Source: Streptomyces cyanogenus
GTDB lineage: Bacteria; Actinomycetota; Actinomycetes; Streptomycetales; Streptomycetaceae
Assembly (NCBI RefSeq): GCF_017526105.1
Contig: NZ_CP071839.1
Span: 1,980,501-2,044,500, forward strand
DNA: 64,000 nucleotides
Direction: 5' to 3'
The translations under genes and the position numbers were made by a program. Of the stretch, positions 36,317 through 44,907 are shown one piece after another (position 1 is the stretch's first letter; every line of letters starts with the position of its first letter). The notes beneath the pieces are model-generated. The model saw nothing but the letters and a program-made list of their open reading frames with translations. It ran no database searches and was not told where the DNA came from.

Positions 36317-37474
36317 ATGGTCACCGCAGCCCAGCCCCTGCCCCTCCCCCGTGCCGCCCGGCTCCGGCACCTCGGCCCCAACTGGTACGCCTCCGTGATG
36401 GGCACCGCCGTCGTCGGTTCGGCCGGCGTCGCACTGCCCGGACCCGCGCACGGACCGCGCGGTGTCTTCGCGGCCGTCTGGGCGCTGTCCCTGCTCCTGC
36501 TGGTGATCCTGCTGTCCGCCCGGGCCGTGCACTGGAGCCGCCATCGCGACCAGGCCCGCGCCCACCTCCTCGACCCCGCCGTGGCCCCCTTCTACGGCTG
36601 CCTGGCGATGGCCCTGCTGGCGGTCGGCGGCGGCGCCCTGACGGCCGGCCGGGAGCTGATCGGCACGCGGGCGGCCGTCGCCCTGGACGCCGTGCTGTTC
36701 ACCGCGGGTACGGCGGTCGGGCTGGGGGCCGCCGTGGCCGTGCCGTACCTGATGGCCGCGCGGCATCGCGTCGAGGCCGCCCAGGCCACCCCGGTGTGGC
36801 TGCTGCCGCTGGTCGCGCCCATGGTGTCAGCCGCGCTGGGCCCCCTGCTGGTGCCGCACCTGCCGCCGGGACAGCCCCGGGAGACCCTGCTGCTGGCCTG
36901 CTTCGCGCTGTTCGGGCTGAGCCTGCTGGCCGTGCTGCTGATGCTGCCGCTGGTCTTCGCCCGGCTGCTCACCGCCGGGCCGCTGCCGCTCGCGCTCACC
37001 CCGACCCTGTTCCTGGTCCTCGGCCCGCTCGGCCAGTCCACCACCGCCGTCGGGCTGATCGCGGACGCCGCCCCCGGGGTCGTACCGGCCCCGTACGACC
37101 GGGGTCTCGGCGTGTTCGCCGTGCTGTACGGAGTGCCGGTGATGGGGTTCGCGCTGCTCTGGCTGGGGCTGGCCACCGCGCACGTGGTGCGGGCCCGGCG
37201 CCGGGGCATGGGCTTCACGCTGACCTGGTGGGCGTTCACCTTCCCGGTGGGAACCTGTGTCACCGGCGCCGCGGCCCTCGCCCGGCACACCGGTCTGGCG
37301 GCGTACGAGGCCCTGGCCGCCGGCCTGTACGCCGTCCTCGTGGCCGCCTGGCTCGCGGCGGCCCGGGGCACCGTGCGCGGCCTGCTCAGCGGTGAGTTGC
37401 TCGCAGCGCCGCGGACAGCACCCGTGGCGCTTCCGTCAGGGACGGGCCGTACCACGTCAGGTGCCGTCCGCTGA
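36317..37474 (+). CDS. TDT-family (SLAC1/TehA-like) membrane transporter
   Basis: 385 aa from ATG 36317 with about ten transmembrane helices. The N-terminal GPNWYASVMGTAVVGSAGVAL is the family signature, and GPLGQSTTAVGLIAD lies in the second half. TDT proteins are anion or C4-dicarboxylate channels; tellurite-resistance labels are historical. It is probably controlled by the divergent LysR protein. The last 89 bp, coding a Ser/Thr/Arg-rich tail, overlap the convergent gene. Confidence 0.88.
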   Translation: MVTAAQPLPLPRAARLRHLGPNWYASVMGTAVVGSAGVALPGPAHGPRGVFAAVWALSLLLLVILLSARAVHWSRHRDQARAHLLDPAVAPFYGCLAMALLAVGGGALTAGRELIGTRAAVALDAVLFTAGTAVGLGAAVAVPYLMAARHRVEAAQATPVWLLPLVAPMVSAALGPLLVPHLPPGQPRETLLLACFALFGLSLLAVLLMLPLVFARLLTAGPLPLALTPTLFLVLGPLGQSTTAVGLIADAAPGVVPAPYDRGLGVFAVLYGVPVMGFALLWLGLATAHVVRARRRGMGFTLTWWAFTFPVGTCVTGAAALARHTGLAAYEALAAGLYAVLVAAWLAAARGTVRGLLSGELLAAPRTAPVALPSGTGRTTSGAVR

Positions 37475-38105
37475 CCAGGGCGCAGGGCACACCGGGGAAG
37501 GCCTCCGGGCCGTCGTCGGCGGTGAACCGGTACGGCTCGTCGGGCAGCACCACCACATCGGGGCGCACCGCCCGCAGCTCCTCCAGGGGGACGCGGGGGT
37601 AGCGCTCGGGGTGCGCGGCGTACGCGTGGTCCACGCCCAGGCGGGCCAGGACGTCGCCCGCGAAGGTGTCCCGGCCGAGGACCATCCACGGCCGGCGCCA
37701 GACCGGTACGACCGCCGTCCTGCGCTCCGCCGGCCCGGGCTGCGCCGCCCAGGCGGCCTCGGCCGCGTCCAGCCAGCGGGGCCGGCCCGGCGCACCGCAC
37801 GCCGTGAGCACCCGCTCCAGCTCGGTGAAGGCCTGCGGCACCGCGCGCACCTCGGTGACCAGCACCTCGACGCCCGCCGTGCGCAGGGCGTCGAGGTCGG
37901 GGGCGCGGTTCTCCTCCTCGTTGGCGATCACCAGGTCGGGGGCGAGGGCGAGGACGCGGTCGATCCGGGGGTTCTTGGTACCGCCGATCCGGGTCACCGC
38001 GAGGTCCGCCGGGTGGGTGCACCAGTCGGTGGCGCCGACGAGGACGCCGGGCAGGGTGACGGCGACCGCCTCGGTGAGGGACGGAACCAGGGAGACGACG
38101 CGCAC
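37386..38105 (-). CDS. Helical-backbone metal receptor (BtuF/TroA-like), no signal peptide
   Basis: 239 aa from GTG 38105, with GGGGGTGC upstream. The TroA-type fold shows MRVVSLVPSLTEAVAVTLPG, LVGATDWCTHP, NPRIDRVLALAPDLVIANEEEN and RPDVVVLPDEPYRF. The family normally binds cobalamin or ferric siderophores outside the membrane. This protein begins directly with the first strand, so it should be cytoplasmic, and no ABC permease is adjacent. It may bind cobalamin-like compounds inside the cell. Confidence 0.82.
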   Translation of the reverse strand: MRVVSLVPSLTEAVAVTLPGVLVGATDWCTHPADLAVTRIGGTKNPRIDRVLALAPDLVIANEEENRAPDLDALRTAGVEVLVTEVRAVPQAFTELERVLTACGAPGRPRWLDAAEAAWAAQPGPAERRTAVVPVWRRPWMVLGRDTFAGDVLARLGVDHAYAAHPERYPRVPLEELRAVRPDVVVLPDEPYRFTADDGPEAFPGVPCALVSGRHLTWYGPSLTEAPRVLSAALRATHR

Positions 38106-38132
38106 TACGCACCCCCGGCGCGGTCAGCGCCC

Positions 38133-38188
38133 GGAAGGGGCCCGGGGAACCACGCGACCGGCCACGGCGGCGCCACGGACGCTCCGTG
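38133..38188. repeat. Dispersed GC-rich repeat with a hairpin
   Basis: AGGGGCCCGGGGAACCACGC and CGACCGGCCACG match the copy at about 14547-14577 with few changes. CACGGA-CGC-TCCGTG (38174-38188) adds a small stem. It lies between the metal-receptor gene and the XRE-cupin gene. Confidence 0.5.
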
Positions 38189-38223
38189 CCCCCGCACGCC
38201 TCCGCCCCTCTCCCGCCGGACCC

Positions 38224-38796
38224 TCAGCGGGACCTGTCCTGAACGGCCTCGATGTGCTCCGCCACCGCGACCACGATGATCCGGGTGTCCGGCACGGTGG
38301 CCCGCCACCGGTGCCGTACCCCGCCCGTCAGATACAGGGTGTCGCCGCGGCCGAGCCGGTACGCGCGCCCCTCGGCCTCGATCTCCACCGCGCCGTCGGC
38401 GACGTACATCAGCTCGTCGTTGCGGTGCTGGAACTCGCGGCCGGCGTCGTGGTCGCCGGTGAACTCCGAGGCGTGCAGCTGGTGGTGGCCGCGCACCAGG
38501 GTGCGGGTGCGCGGGTCGAAGTCGCCCTCGGGGAGGTGCTCGGCGCGGACGACGTCCACGCTGGCGGCCGGGTCGGCGGCGGCGAGGAGTTCGACGGCCG
38601 TGGTGCGCAGCGCGTCGGCCAGCTTTTCGAGGGAGGTGCGGCTGGGGCGGGCGCGGTCGTTCTCCACCTGGCTGAGGAAGGGCACCGACAGGCCGCTGCG
38701 CTCGGCCACGACGGCGAGGGTCAGTTCCAGCGCACGGCGGCGCCGCCGGACGGCCGCGCCCACCCGAACGGGCTGCTGCTCTTTGTGGTCGCCCAT
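38224..38796 (-). CDS. XRE-family regulator with C-terminal cupin domain
   Basis: 190 aa from ATG 38796 (MGDHKEQQPVRVGAAVRRRRRALE), preceded by GGGAGCCGGAG; a longer in-frame reading lacks support. The HTH is at about residues 13-70 (LTLAVVAERSGLSVPFLSQVENDRARPS). The cupin is at about 110-180 (FQHRNDELMYVADGAVEIEAEGRAYRLGRGDTLYLTGGVRHRWR). Such proteins often sense amines, amino acids or phosphonates. No divergent target is obvious. Confidence 0.9.
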   Translation of the reverse strand: MGDHKEQQPVRVGAAVRRRRRALELTLAVVAERSGLSVPFLSQVENDRARPSRTSLEKLADALRTTAVELLAAADPAASVDVVRAEHLPEGDFDPRTRTLVRGHHQLHASEFTGDHDAGREFQHRNDELMYVADGAVEIEAEGRAYRLGRGDTLYLTGGVRHRWRATVPDTRIIVVAVAEHIEAVQDRSR

Positions 38797-39139
38797 CGCT
38801 CCGGCTCCCTCCCTCGCTCGTCGTGCCGCTGTCCGAGTGCCCGCTGCGGGGCACACCTCTTCCGATGACTTCTCTGCACCCTACGCATGTTCGGCAAACC
38901 GTTTCACGTGCCTGCCACATCCCTGACATTCCCGTGATCCCCCACCCTGCCGGTTCGCGCCAGTGATCGGGGGCCGGTGACCGGTCCGGGGCCCGGTCAC
39001 CCCGGAGGATGAACATGCCGACCAGCTGGGCGGGGCGCCCCGGCTCGGGCCCGTGTTCCTGACGCAGGGTGATTGGCCTGATCCTTGCCGTAGCCGAAAC
39101 GCCCGCCTGGCTGTCGGTGGCGTACGGCATGATGCGTGC
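38797..39139. other. Intergenic region between XRE-cupin and exonuclease genes
   Basis: 343 nt without a supported gene. It holds a minus-strand -10-like TAGGGT near 38880 that could serve the cupin gene, and CATGAT at 39128-39133 just before the exonuclease start. The readings across it are extensions of neighbours and are not conserved-looking. Confidence 0.4.
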
Positions 39140-40060
39140 GTGACCGGACGACTCATGCTTCTCGACACCGCCTCGCTGTACTTCCGCGCGTACTTCGGCG
39201 TCCCGGACTCCGTGAAGGCGCCGGACGGCACGCCCGTCAACGCGGTCCGCGGGCTGCTGGACTTCATCGACCGGCTGGTCAAGGACCACCGGCCGGAGCA
39301 CCTGGTGGCCTGCATGGACGCCGACTGGCGCCCGCAGTGGCGGGTGGACCTCATCCCCACCTACAAGGCGCACCGGGTCGCCGAGGAGCACGAGGGCGCA
39401 CCGGACGCGGAGGAGGTGCCGGACACCCTCGCCCCGCAGGTGCCGGTGATCGAGGAGGTGCTGGACGCGATCGGGATCGCGCGCGTCGGCGTCGCGGGGT
39501 ACGAGGCGGACGACGTGATCGGCACGTTCACCACGCGGTCCGCGGGCCCGGTCGACATCGTCACCGGTGACCGCGACCTGTACCAGCTGGTGGACGACGA
39601 GCGGGGGATCCGGGTGCTGTATCCGCTGAAGGGGGTCGGCACGCTGCAGCTGACCGACGAGGCGGTGCTGCGCGAGAAGTATGGCGTCGACGGGCGCGGG
39701 TACGCGGATCTGGCGCTGCTGCGCGGCGACCCGAGCGACGGCCTGCCGGGCGTGGCCGGGATCGGCGAGAAGACGGCCGCCAAGCTGCTCGCCGAGTTCG
39801 GCGACCTGGCCGGGATCATGGCGGCGGTCGACGACCCGCGGGCGAAGCTCACGCCGTCGCAGCGCAAGCGGCTCACCGAGGCCCGGCCGTACGTCGCGGT
39901 CGCGCCGAAGGTGGTGCGGGTGGCCGACGACGTGCCGCTGCCGGACGTCGACACGGCCCTGCCTCGGGCCCCGCGCGATCCGGCGGCGCTGGAGGCGCTG
40001 GCCCACCGGTGGGGCCTGGGCGGTTCCCTGCAGCGGCTGTTGACGACGCTCGCACGCTGA
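39140..40060 (+). CDS. 5'-3' exonuclease (FEN/PolI N-terminal-like)
   Basis: 306 aa from GTG 39140 (MTGRLMLLDTASLYFRAYFG). It is a PIN-like nuclease domain with metal ligands in LLDTASL, ACMDADWRPQWR, YEADDVIGTF and IVTGDRDLYQLVDD. The H3TH domain SDGLPGVAGIGEKTAAKLLAEFG follows. It is a stand-alone protein without a polymerase domain, as in many actinobacteria, acting on flaps or RNA primers. No good Shine-Dalgarno is visible; CATGAT 6 nt upstream could be a -10 box of a leaderless transcript. Confidence 0.93.
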   Translation: MTGRLMLLDTASLYFRAYFGVPDSVKAPDGTPVNAVRGLLDFIDRLVKDHRPEHLVACMDADWRPQWRVDLIPTYKAHRVAEEHEGAPDAEEVPDTLAPQVPVIEEVLDAIGIARVGVAGYEADDVIGTFTTRSAGPVDIVTGDRDLYQLVDDERGIRVLYPLKGVGTLQLTDEAVLREKYGVDGRGYADLALLRGDPSDGLPGVAGIGEKTAAKLLAEFGDLAGIMAAVDDPRAKLTPSQRKRLTEARPYVAVAPKVVRVADDVPLPDVDTALPRAPRDPAALEALAHRWGLGGSLQRLLTTLAR

Positions 40061-40067
40061 TCCTTGT

Positions 40068-40079
40068 CGGAATATTCCG
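40068..40079. promoter_or_regulatory. Perfect palindrome CGGAATATTCCG
   Basis: A 12-bp AT-centred palindrome lies 7 nt after the exonuclease stop and about 95 bp upstream of the siderophore-interacting-protein start. It may be an operator; it has no U-tract. Confidence 0.3.
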
Positions 40080-40134
40080 GTAAAGGGATCCCGGCGGCCA
40101 CCGGGGGAACAGGTGTGGAATCGGAGCGGGATGC

Positions 40135-40152
40135 TAACTTAGGTAAACCTAA
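40135..40152 (+). promoter_or_regulatory. Iron box over the -10 region of the siderophore-interacting protein gene
   Basis: TTAGGT-AA-ACCTAA (40139-40152) is an inverted repeat close to the DmdR/IdeR consensus half-sites TTAGG/CCTAA. TAACTT (40135-40140) is a -10 box overlapped by it. The gene should be repressed when iron is plentiful. Confidence 0.75.
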
Positions 40153-40173
40153 CCAATCTCGCAGGAGGCTGTG

Positions 40174-41022
40174 ATGGCAGAGCGTCCGGGACGAAAGCCG
40201 CGCAAGGCCCATACCGCCGAAGTGCTGCGCACCGAGCGGCTGACCCCGCACATGCAGCGTGTGGTGCTCGGCGGCGAGGGCCTGGCCGGATTCGCCGCGG
40301 ACACCTGCACCGACCACTACGTGAAGCTGCTCTTCGGCGCCGACGGCGTCACCTACCCGGAGCCGTTCGACGTGGACCGGATCCGCGCCGAGTTCCCACG
40401 CGAGCACTGGCCGGTGACCCGGACGTACACCGTGCGCGCCTGGGACCCGGCCCGGCGCGAGCTGACCCTGGACTTCGTGGTCCACGGCGACGAGGGCCTG
40501 GCCGGCCCGTGGGCCCTCCGGGCGCGGCCCGGCGACACCGTGCGCTTCCTGGGCCCCGGCGGCGCCTACGCGCCCGACCCGGAGGCCGACTGGCATCTGC
40601 TCGCCGGTGACGAGAGCGCGCTGCCCGCGATCGCCCGTGCCCTGGAGACGCTGCCCGCCGGCGCCCGTGCGCACGCCTTCGTCGAGGTGTCCGGCCCCGA
40701 GGAGGAGCAGAAGATCGACACCGAGGTACCGGTGGTCTGGCTGCACCGCGGGGGCCGGCCGGTCGGCGAGGCCCTGGTGGAGGCCGTGCGCGGGCTGGAG
40801 TTCCCCGAGGGCCGGATGCACGCGTTCGTGCACGGCGAGGCGGGCTTCGTGAAGGAGCTGCGCCGGCTGCTGCGGGTCGAGCGGCAGGTCCCGCGCGAGG
40901 ACCTGTCGATCTCCGGCTACTGGCGCCTGGGCCACGATGAGGACGGCTGGCAGGCCTCCAAGCGGGAGTGGAACGCCCGGATCGAGGCCGAGCAGGAGGG
41001 CGCGCCGGCAGCGGCGGCCTGA
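40174..41022 (+). CDS. Siderophore-interacting protein (FAD-dependent ferric reductase)
   Basis: 282 aa from ATG 40174, with GCAGGAGG 5 nt before. The FAD-binding barrel has PVTRTYTVRAWD and DFVVHGDEGLAGPWALRARPGD. The SIP domain carries WHLLAGDESALPAIARALETLP, HAFVHGEAGFVKELRRLLR and the C-terminal GYWRLGHDEDGW. It releases iron from imported ferric siderophores by reduction in the cytoplasm. Iron control is supported by the iron box upstream. Confidence 0.95.
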   Translation: MAERPGRKPRKAHTAEVLRTERLTPHMQRVVLGGEGLAGFAADTCTDHYVKLLFGADGVTYPEPFDVDRIRAEFPREHWPVTRTYTVRAWDPARRELTLDFVVHGDEGLAGPWALRARPGDTVRFLGPGGAYAPDPEADWHLLAGDESALPAIARALETLPAGARAHAFVEVSGPEEEQKIDTEVPVVWLHRGGRPVGEALVEAVRGLEFPEGRMHAFVHGEAGFVKELRRLLRVERQVPREDLSISGYWRLGHDEDGWQASKREWNARIEAEQEGAPAAAA

Positions 41023-41105
41023 GCGGACGTACGACAGCGGCGGCGCCCGAGCCGGGTGCCGCCGCTCTCGCTGTCGCCGTCCCCGCGGTGAGGGACCGGT
41101 GGGTC

Positions 41106-41687
41106 TCAGTCGCCGCGCACGCGCGCGTGCAGGTGCATGTCGTGCCAGCCGTCCGGGTGGTTCAGGGCGCTGCGCTTGGTGCCCTCCAGGGCGAACCCGG
41201 TCTTGCCGGCGACCCGGCAGGACGCCTCGTTGGCGGTGGCGTGGTTGAGTTCCAGGCGGTGCAGGCCGAGCTCCTCGAAGGACCAGTGGGCCAGGGCCGC
41301 CGTGGCGCGCACGGCGACGCCCCGGCCCCGCGCCCGCGCCACCGTCCAGTACGCCACCTCGGCGACGCCGTCGCCGAGCAGGATCTGGCGCAGCGCGACC
41401 CGGCCCAGCAGCGCGTCCGTGGCCTCGTCCACGACGGCCCACTGTGCCTCGCGCTCGTCCGCCCACCCCTGGTGCCACTGCGTGATCCAGCCGGCGGCCT
41501 CCTCGGCGGAGTCGCAGGACCTTATGTGCCACTGCCGCAGGACCGGGTCCTGGAAGGCGGCGTGCACGGCGGGCGCGTCCTCGGCCCGCCACGGGCGCAG
41601 GACCATGCCGCCGCCGGCGGGGAGAGTGGGCTGGGGGGCGCGGGCCAGGGCGCCGGGCGCCACGACCGGGCTGGTGAGATAGGGCAT
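41106..41687 (-). CDS. GNAT family N-acetyltransferase (RimJ/RimL-type)
   Basis: 193 aa from ATG 41687 (MPYLTSPVVAPG), with AGGA 9 nt upstream; an ATG three codons earlier sits right against that AGG and is less likely. Motifs: MVLRPWRAEDAPAVHAAFQDP, AYWTVARARGRGVAVRATAALAHWSF, LHRLELNHATANEASCRVAGKTGFALEGT. This is the RimJ/L pattern that acetylates N-terminal or small amines. Divergent from the pseudouridine synthase. Confidence 0.9.
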   Translation of the reverse strand: MPYLTSPVVAPGALARAPQPTLPAGGGMVLRPWRAEDAPAVHAAFQDPVLRQWHIRSCDSAEEAAGWITQWHQGWADEREAQWAVVDEATDALLGRVALRQILLGDGVAEVAYWTVARARGRGVAVRATAALAHWSFEELGLHRLELNHATANEASCRVAGKTGFALEGTKRSALNHPDGWHDMHLHARVRGD

Positions 41688-41761
41688 GGCCGACATCCTG
41701 CCGACTGCGCGGCCGTGGCCGCACCCGGTTTCGGCCCCCCGTCCCGGTGACCGTGGCCCCG

Positions 41762-41767
41762 TACCCT
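41762..41767 (+). promoter_or_regulatory. -10 box of the pseudouridine synthase gene
   Basis: TACCCT lies 8 nt before ATG 41776, with no Shine-Dalgarno, indicating a leaderless or very short leader. Confidence 0.45.
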
Positions 41768-41775
41768 TGACCGCG

Positions 41776-42720
41776 ATGAGACGCCGTACGCCGCCCCCGC
41801 CCGCCCCGCTCCCCCAGCGCGAGGGCGTCGACCCCGTGCGGGTACGGCTGCCCGTGGGCGGGGCGTGGGCCACCGTGCGGGACCATCTGGTGGAGCGGCT
41901 GACGGGGGCCGGGCCCGGGACGATCGACTCGATGCTCGCCGCGGGGCTGGTGGTCGGGGCCGACGGGCGGGCCGTGGCGCCGGACGCGCCGTACCGGCCG
42001 GGGATGTGCGTCTGGTTCCACCGGGAGCTGCCCGTCGAGGTGCCGGTGCCGTTCCCGGTGGAGGTGGTGTACCGGGACGAGCACATCGTGGTGGCCGACA
42101 AGCCGCACTTCCTGGCCACCACTCCGCGCGGGACGCACGTCGCCGAGACCGCGCTGGCCCGGCTCCGGCGCGAGCTGGGCGTCCCGACGCTGACCGCGGC
42201 CCACCGCCTGGACCGGCTCACCGCCGGGCTGGTGCTGTTCACGGTACGACCCGAGGAGCGCGGCGCGTACCAGACGCTCTTCCGGGACCGACGGGTGCGC
42301 AAGGAGTACGAGGCTGTGGCGCCGTACGATCCCACGCTCGCCCTGCCCCGGACCGTGCGGAGCAGGATCGTCAAGGAGCGGGGAGTGCAGGCCGCCCGGG
42401 AGGTCGCGGGCGAGCCGAACGCGGAGACCCACGTCGAACTGACCGGCCACCGCGCCGGGCTCGGCCGCTACCGGCTCGTCCCCACGACCGGCCAGACCCA
42501 CCAGCTCAGGGTGCACCTGAATGCCCTGGGCATCCCCATCCTCGGCGACCCGCTCTATCCCGAGGTGGCCGCTCCCGAACCTCCTGGCACCTTCCGCCGC
42601 CCCCTCCAACTGCTGGCCCGGAAGCTGGAGTTCACCGATCCGGTCACGGGCACGGACCACGCGTTCACCAGCGACCGCGCACTCCACGCCTGGTCGTCGT
42701 ACGAGACCTGGGCCGGCTGA
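41776..42720 (+). CDS. RluA-family pseudouridine synthase
   Basis: 314 aa from ATG 41776 (MRRRTPPPPAPLPQREG). An S4-like N-terminal part is followed by the catalytic domain: VVYRDEHIVVADKPHFLATTP, D146 in AAHRLDRLTAGLVLF, and TGQTHQLRVHLNALGIPILGDPLY. It isomerises uridines in rRNA or tRNA; the position is not deducible. A longer in-frame reading from 41686 overlaps the divergent gene and is rejected because a -10 box sits within it. Confidence 0.93.
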   Translation: MRRRTPPPPAPLPQREGVDPVRVRLPVGGAWATVRDHLVERLTGAGPGTIDSMLAAGLVVGADGRAVAPDAPYRPGMCVWFHRELPVEVPVPFPVEVVYRDEHIVVADKPHFLATTPRGTHVAETALARLRRELGVPTLTAAHRLDRLTAGLVLFTVRPEERGAYQTLFRDRRVRKEYEAVAPYDPTLALPRTVRSRIVKERGVQAAREVAGEPNAETHVELTGHRAGLGRYRLVPTTGQTHQLRVHLNALGIPILGDPLYPEVAAPEPPGTFRRPLQLLARKLEFTDPVTGTDHAFTSDRALHAWSSYETWAG

Positions 42721-42744
42721 GACCGGCCCCCGGGAGAGAGGGGC

Positions 42745-44241
42745 TCACTCGCCGTGCCACCAGGCCAGGAGCCGGTGCCAGAAACCGCGGGGGCGGGGGG
42801 GTTGCGGGGGCGCCGGAGGGGCCGGGGGCGGGGCGAGGGTGGCGCGGACGGTGACCGGCTGGGGGCCGGCGGACGGTGCCGGGTCGGTGCTCAGGGTGCC
42901 GACCTGCCAGTGGGAGCGCTGCTGCGGGACGGGCATGGCCTGCGGCGGCAGGTCGACGTCCTGCTGCGGCTTCGGTTCGAAGCGCACCGGCAGGGCCACC
43001 AGGTGCCGGGAGGCGATGGACGCCCGCCAGCGCAGGTCCTCCTCGGCGCAGTCGAGCTGGATGTCGGACAGCCGGGTCAGCAGCGCGTCGACGCCGACGT
43101 CCGCGATGGCACGGCCGATGTCCTGGCCGGGGCACTCGTGCGGGCCCCCGCCGAAGGCGAGATGCGCGCGGTTGCCCTGCATGCTCGCGGACAGGTCGGG
43201 CCGTACCCGCGGGTCCACGTTGCCCGGGGCGGGTGCGAAGAGCAGGCCGTCGCCCTTGCGGATCTGCCGGCCGCCCAGCTCGGTGTCCTGCTTGGCGTAG
43301 TAACCGAAGACGGTACTGAACGGCGGCTCGTCCCACAGGGACTGCTCGATCGCCTCCGGCACCGTCATCTGGCCGCCGTTGAGCTGGGCGCGGAACCCCG
43401 GCTCGGTCAGCACCATGCGCAGCGCGTTGGCGAGGAGGTTGGCCGTGGCCTCGTAGGCCGCGAAGAGGACGACCCGCAGGTGCTCGCGCACCTCGTCGTC
43501 GGTGAGCCCGGCGGGATGGGTGATGAGGTGACTGGTGAAGTCGTCCTCGGGCTCGGCGCGCCGCCGGGCGGTGAGCCGGCTGAGCGCCTCCATGACGTAG
43601 GTGTGGCTCTGGATGGCGGTCTCGGTGCCCTTGAGGGCGTCCCGGGCGGCCTGCACCATCCGGTCGTTGTACTCCTCGGACATGCCGAGGACCTCGCACA
43701 TCACGGCCATCGGCAGGTGCTCGGCGAACTGGGAGACCAGGTCGGCCCGCCCCCGCTCGCAGAAGCTGTTGACCAGGATCTGGGTGTAGCGGCCGATGTG
43801 CCGGCGCACACCGCGGTGGTCGATGGTGGCGATGGCCGCGGTGACCGCGCCGCGCAGCCGCTCGTGCTCCTCGCCCTCGGCGTGCGAGCAGATGGGCTGC
43901 CAGGCGATGTGCGGCATGAGCGGATGGTCGGGCTTGACCCTGCCGTCGAGCAGCGGGGTCCAGATCCGGCTGTCGCGGGTGAACTGCGAGGGGTTGCGCA
44001 CCAGGTGCAGGTTCTCGGCGTGGCCGAGGACCACCCACATCGGCACGTCGTCGTGGAGCAGCACGGGTGCCACGGGGCCGTGCTCCTCGCGCAGGCGCTC
44101 GTAGAGCTCGCCGAGGTCCTCCGCCTCGGGGCCGTAGAGCCGGCGCGCTCCCCCGGGGACGAGGCCGTGCGCGGGGCAGCCCGGCGGCGGTCCCGAGAGG
44201 GTGTCGTGCGTGCCGGTCGGGGAGGGTGGTTCAGGCGTCAC
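42745..44241 (-). CDS. rarE: Cytochrome P450 of the rar conservon, without ExxR motif
   Basis: 498 aa, longer than usual because of a Pro-rich tail ending PRGFWHRLLAWWHGE. Haem-binding FGGGPHECPG with C370 is intact; the I-helix reads FAAYEATANLL. The K-helix position that should be ExxR reads EQSLW (299-303), so Arg is missing. That replacement is known in the CYP157 family of Streptomyces conservons. Last gene of rarA-E, 45 nt after rarD. Substrate and redox partner unknown. Confidence 0.92.
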   Translation of the reverse strand: MTPEPPSPTGTHDTLSGPPPGCPAHGLVPGGARRLYGPEAEDLGELYERLREEHGPVAPVLLHDDVPMWVVLGHAENLHLVRNPSQFTRDSRIWTPLLDGRVKPDHPLMPHIAWQPICSHAEGEEHERLRGAVTAAIATIDHRGVRRHIGRYTQILVNSFCERGRADLVSQFAEHLPMAVMCEVLGMSEEYNDRMVQAARDALKGTETAIQSHTYVMEALSRLTARRRAEPEDDFTSHLITHPAGLTDDEVREHLRVVLFAAYEATANLLANALRMVLTEPGFRAQLNGGQMTVPEAIEQSLWDEPPFSTVFGYYAKQDTELGGRQIRKGDGLLFAPAPGNVDPRVRPDLSASMQGNRAHLAFGGGPHECPGQDIGRAIADVGVDALLTRLSDIQLDCAEEDLRWRASIASRHLVALPVRFEPKPQQDVDLPPQAMPVPQQRSHWQVGTLSTDPAPSAGPQPVTVRATLAPPPAPPAPPQPPRPRGFWHRLLAWWHGE

Positions 44242-44286
44242 AGTGGTCGCTCCGGAACGAAACGGGTAGGGGTCGGGGACTGCCGG

Positions 44287-44907
44287 TCAGGTGAGGGCGC
44301 CGGACATGGCGAGCGAGTGCAGGAAGCGCATCAGGGTCATCAGCACGTCCTTGCTGGAGGCCCGGCGGCGCACGTCGCACTCGATGATCGGGATCTCCGG
44401 GCTCAGGTCGAGCGCGGTGCGCAGTTCCTCGACGGGGTAGCGGGGGGCGTCCGGGAAGGAGTTGACGGCGACGACGAAGGGCACGCCGCCCTCCTCCAGC
44501 CGCCCCATGACGTCGAAGCTGACCTCCAGGCGCCGGGTGTCGACCAGCACGACCGCGCCGAGCGCGCCTTCGAACAGGCCGTTCCACAGGAACCAGAAGC
44601 GCTCCTGGCCCGGGGTGCCGAAGAGGTAGAGCACCAGCTTCTCGGTGATGCTGATGCGGCCGAAGTCCATGGCCACGGTGGTGGCCGTCTTGGACTCCGA
44701 GCCGTAGTCGTCGTCGACCCCGATGCCGGCCTGGGTCATGGTCTCCTCGGTGGTCAGCGGTCTGATCTCGCTGACCGAACCGACCATGGTGGTCTTGCCG
44801 ACGCCGAAGCCGCCCACGATCACGATCTTCACCGCGGCCTGCGCCGTGTGCGGCAGCTGGTCCTCGGTGCGCGGGCCGGGGAGGGTGTCAGAGCCTTTGA
44901 AGTCCAT
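44287..44907 (-). CDS. rarD: Conservon small GTPase (Ras-like/MglA-type)
   Basis: 206 aa. P-loop GGFGVGKTT (32-40), switch region with TAMDFGR-like TTVAMDFGRISI, DTRR in place of a standard DxxG (TPGQER precedes it) and base-recognition VAVNSFPD (NSFxD rather than NKxD). It is membrane-associated through partners rather than lipid. In S. coelicolor RarD forms a G-protein-like complex with RarA-C that controls aerial mycelium formation. The start overlaps rarC by 20 nt. Confidence 0.93.
   Translation of the reverse strand: MDFKGSDTLPGPRTEDQLPHTAQAAVKIVIVGGFGVGKTTMVGSVSEIRPLTTEETMTQAGIGVDDDYGSESKTATTVAMDFGRISITEKLVLYLFGTPGQERFWFLWNGLFEGALGAVVLVDTRRLEVSFDVMGRLEEGGVPFVVAVNSFPDAPRYPVEELRTALDLSPEIPIIECDVRRRASSKDVLMTLMRFLHSLAMSGALT

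Noticed and set aside
39361..42687. 1108-codon minus-strand reading
   Set aside because: It spans the exonuclease, SIP and RluA genes in antisense and contains the GNAT only in another frame; no coherent protein.
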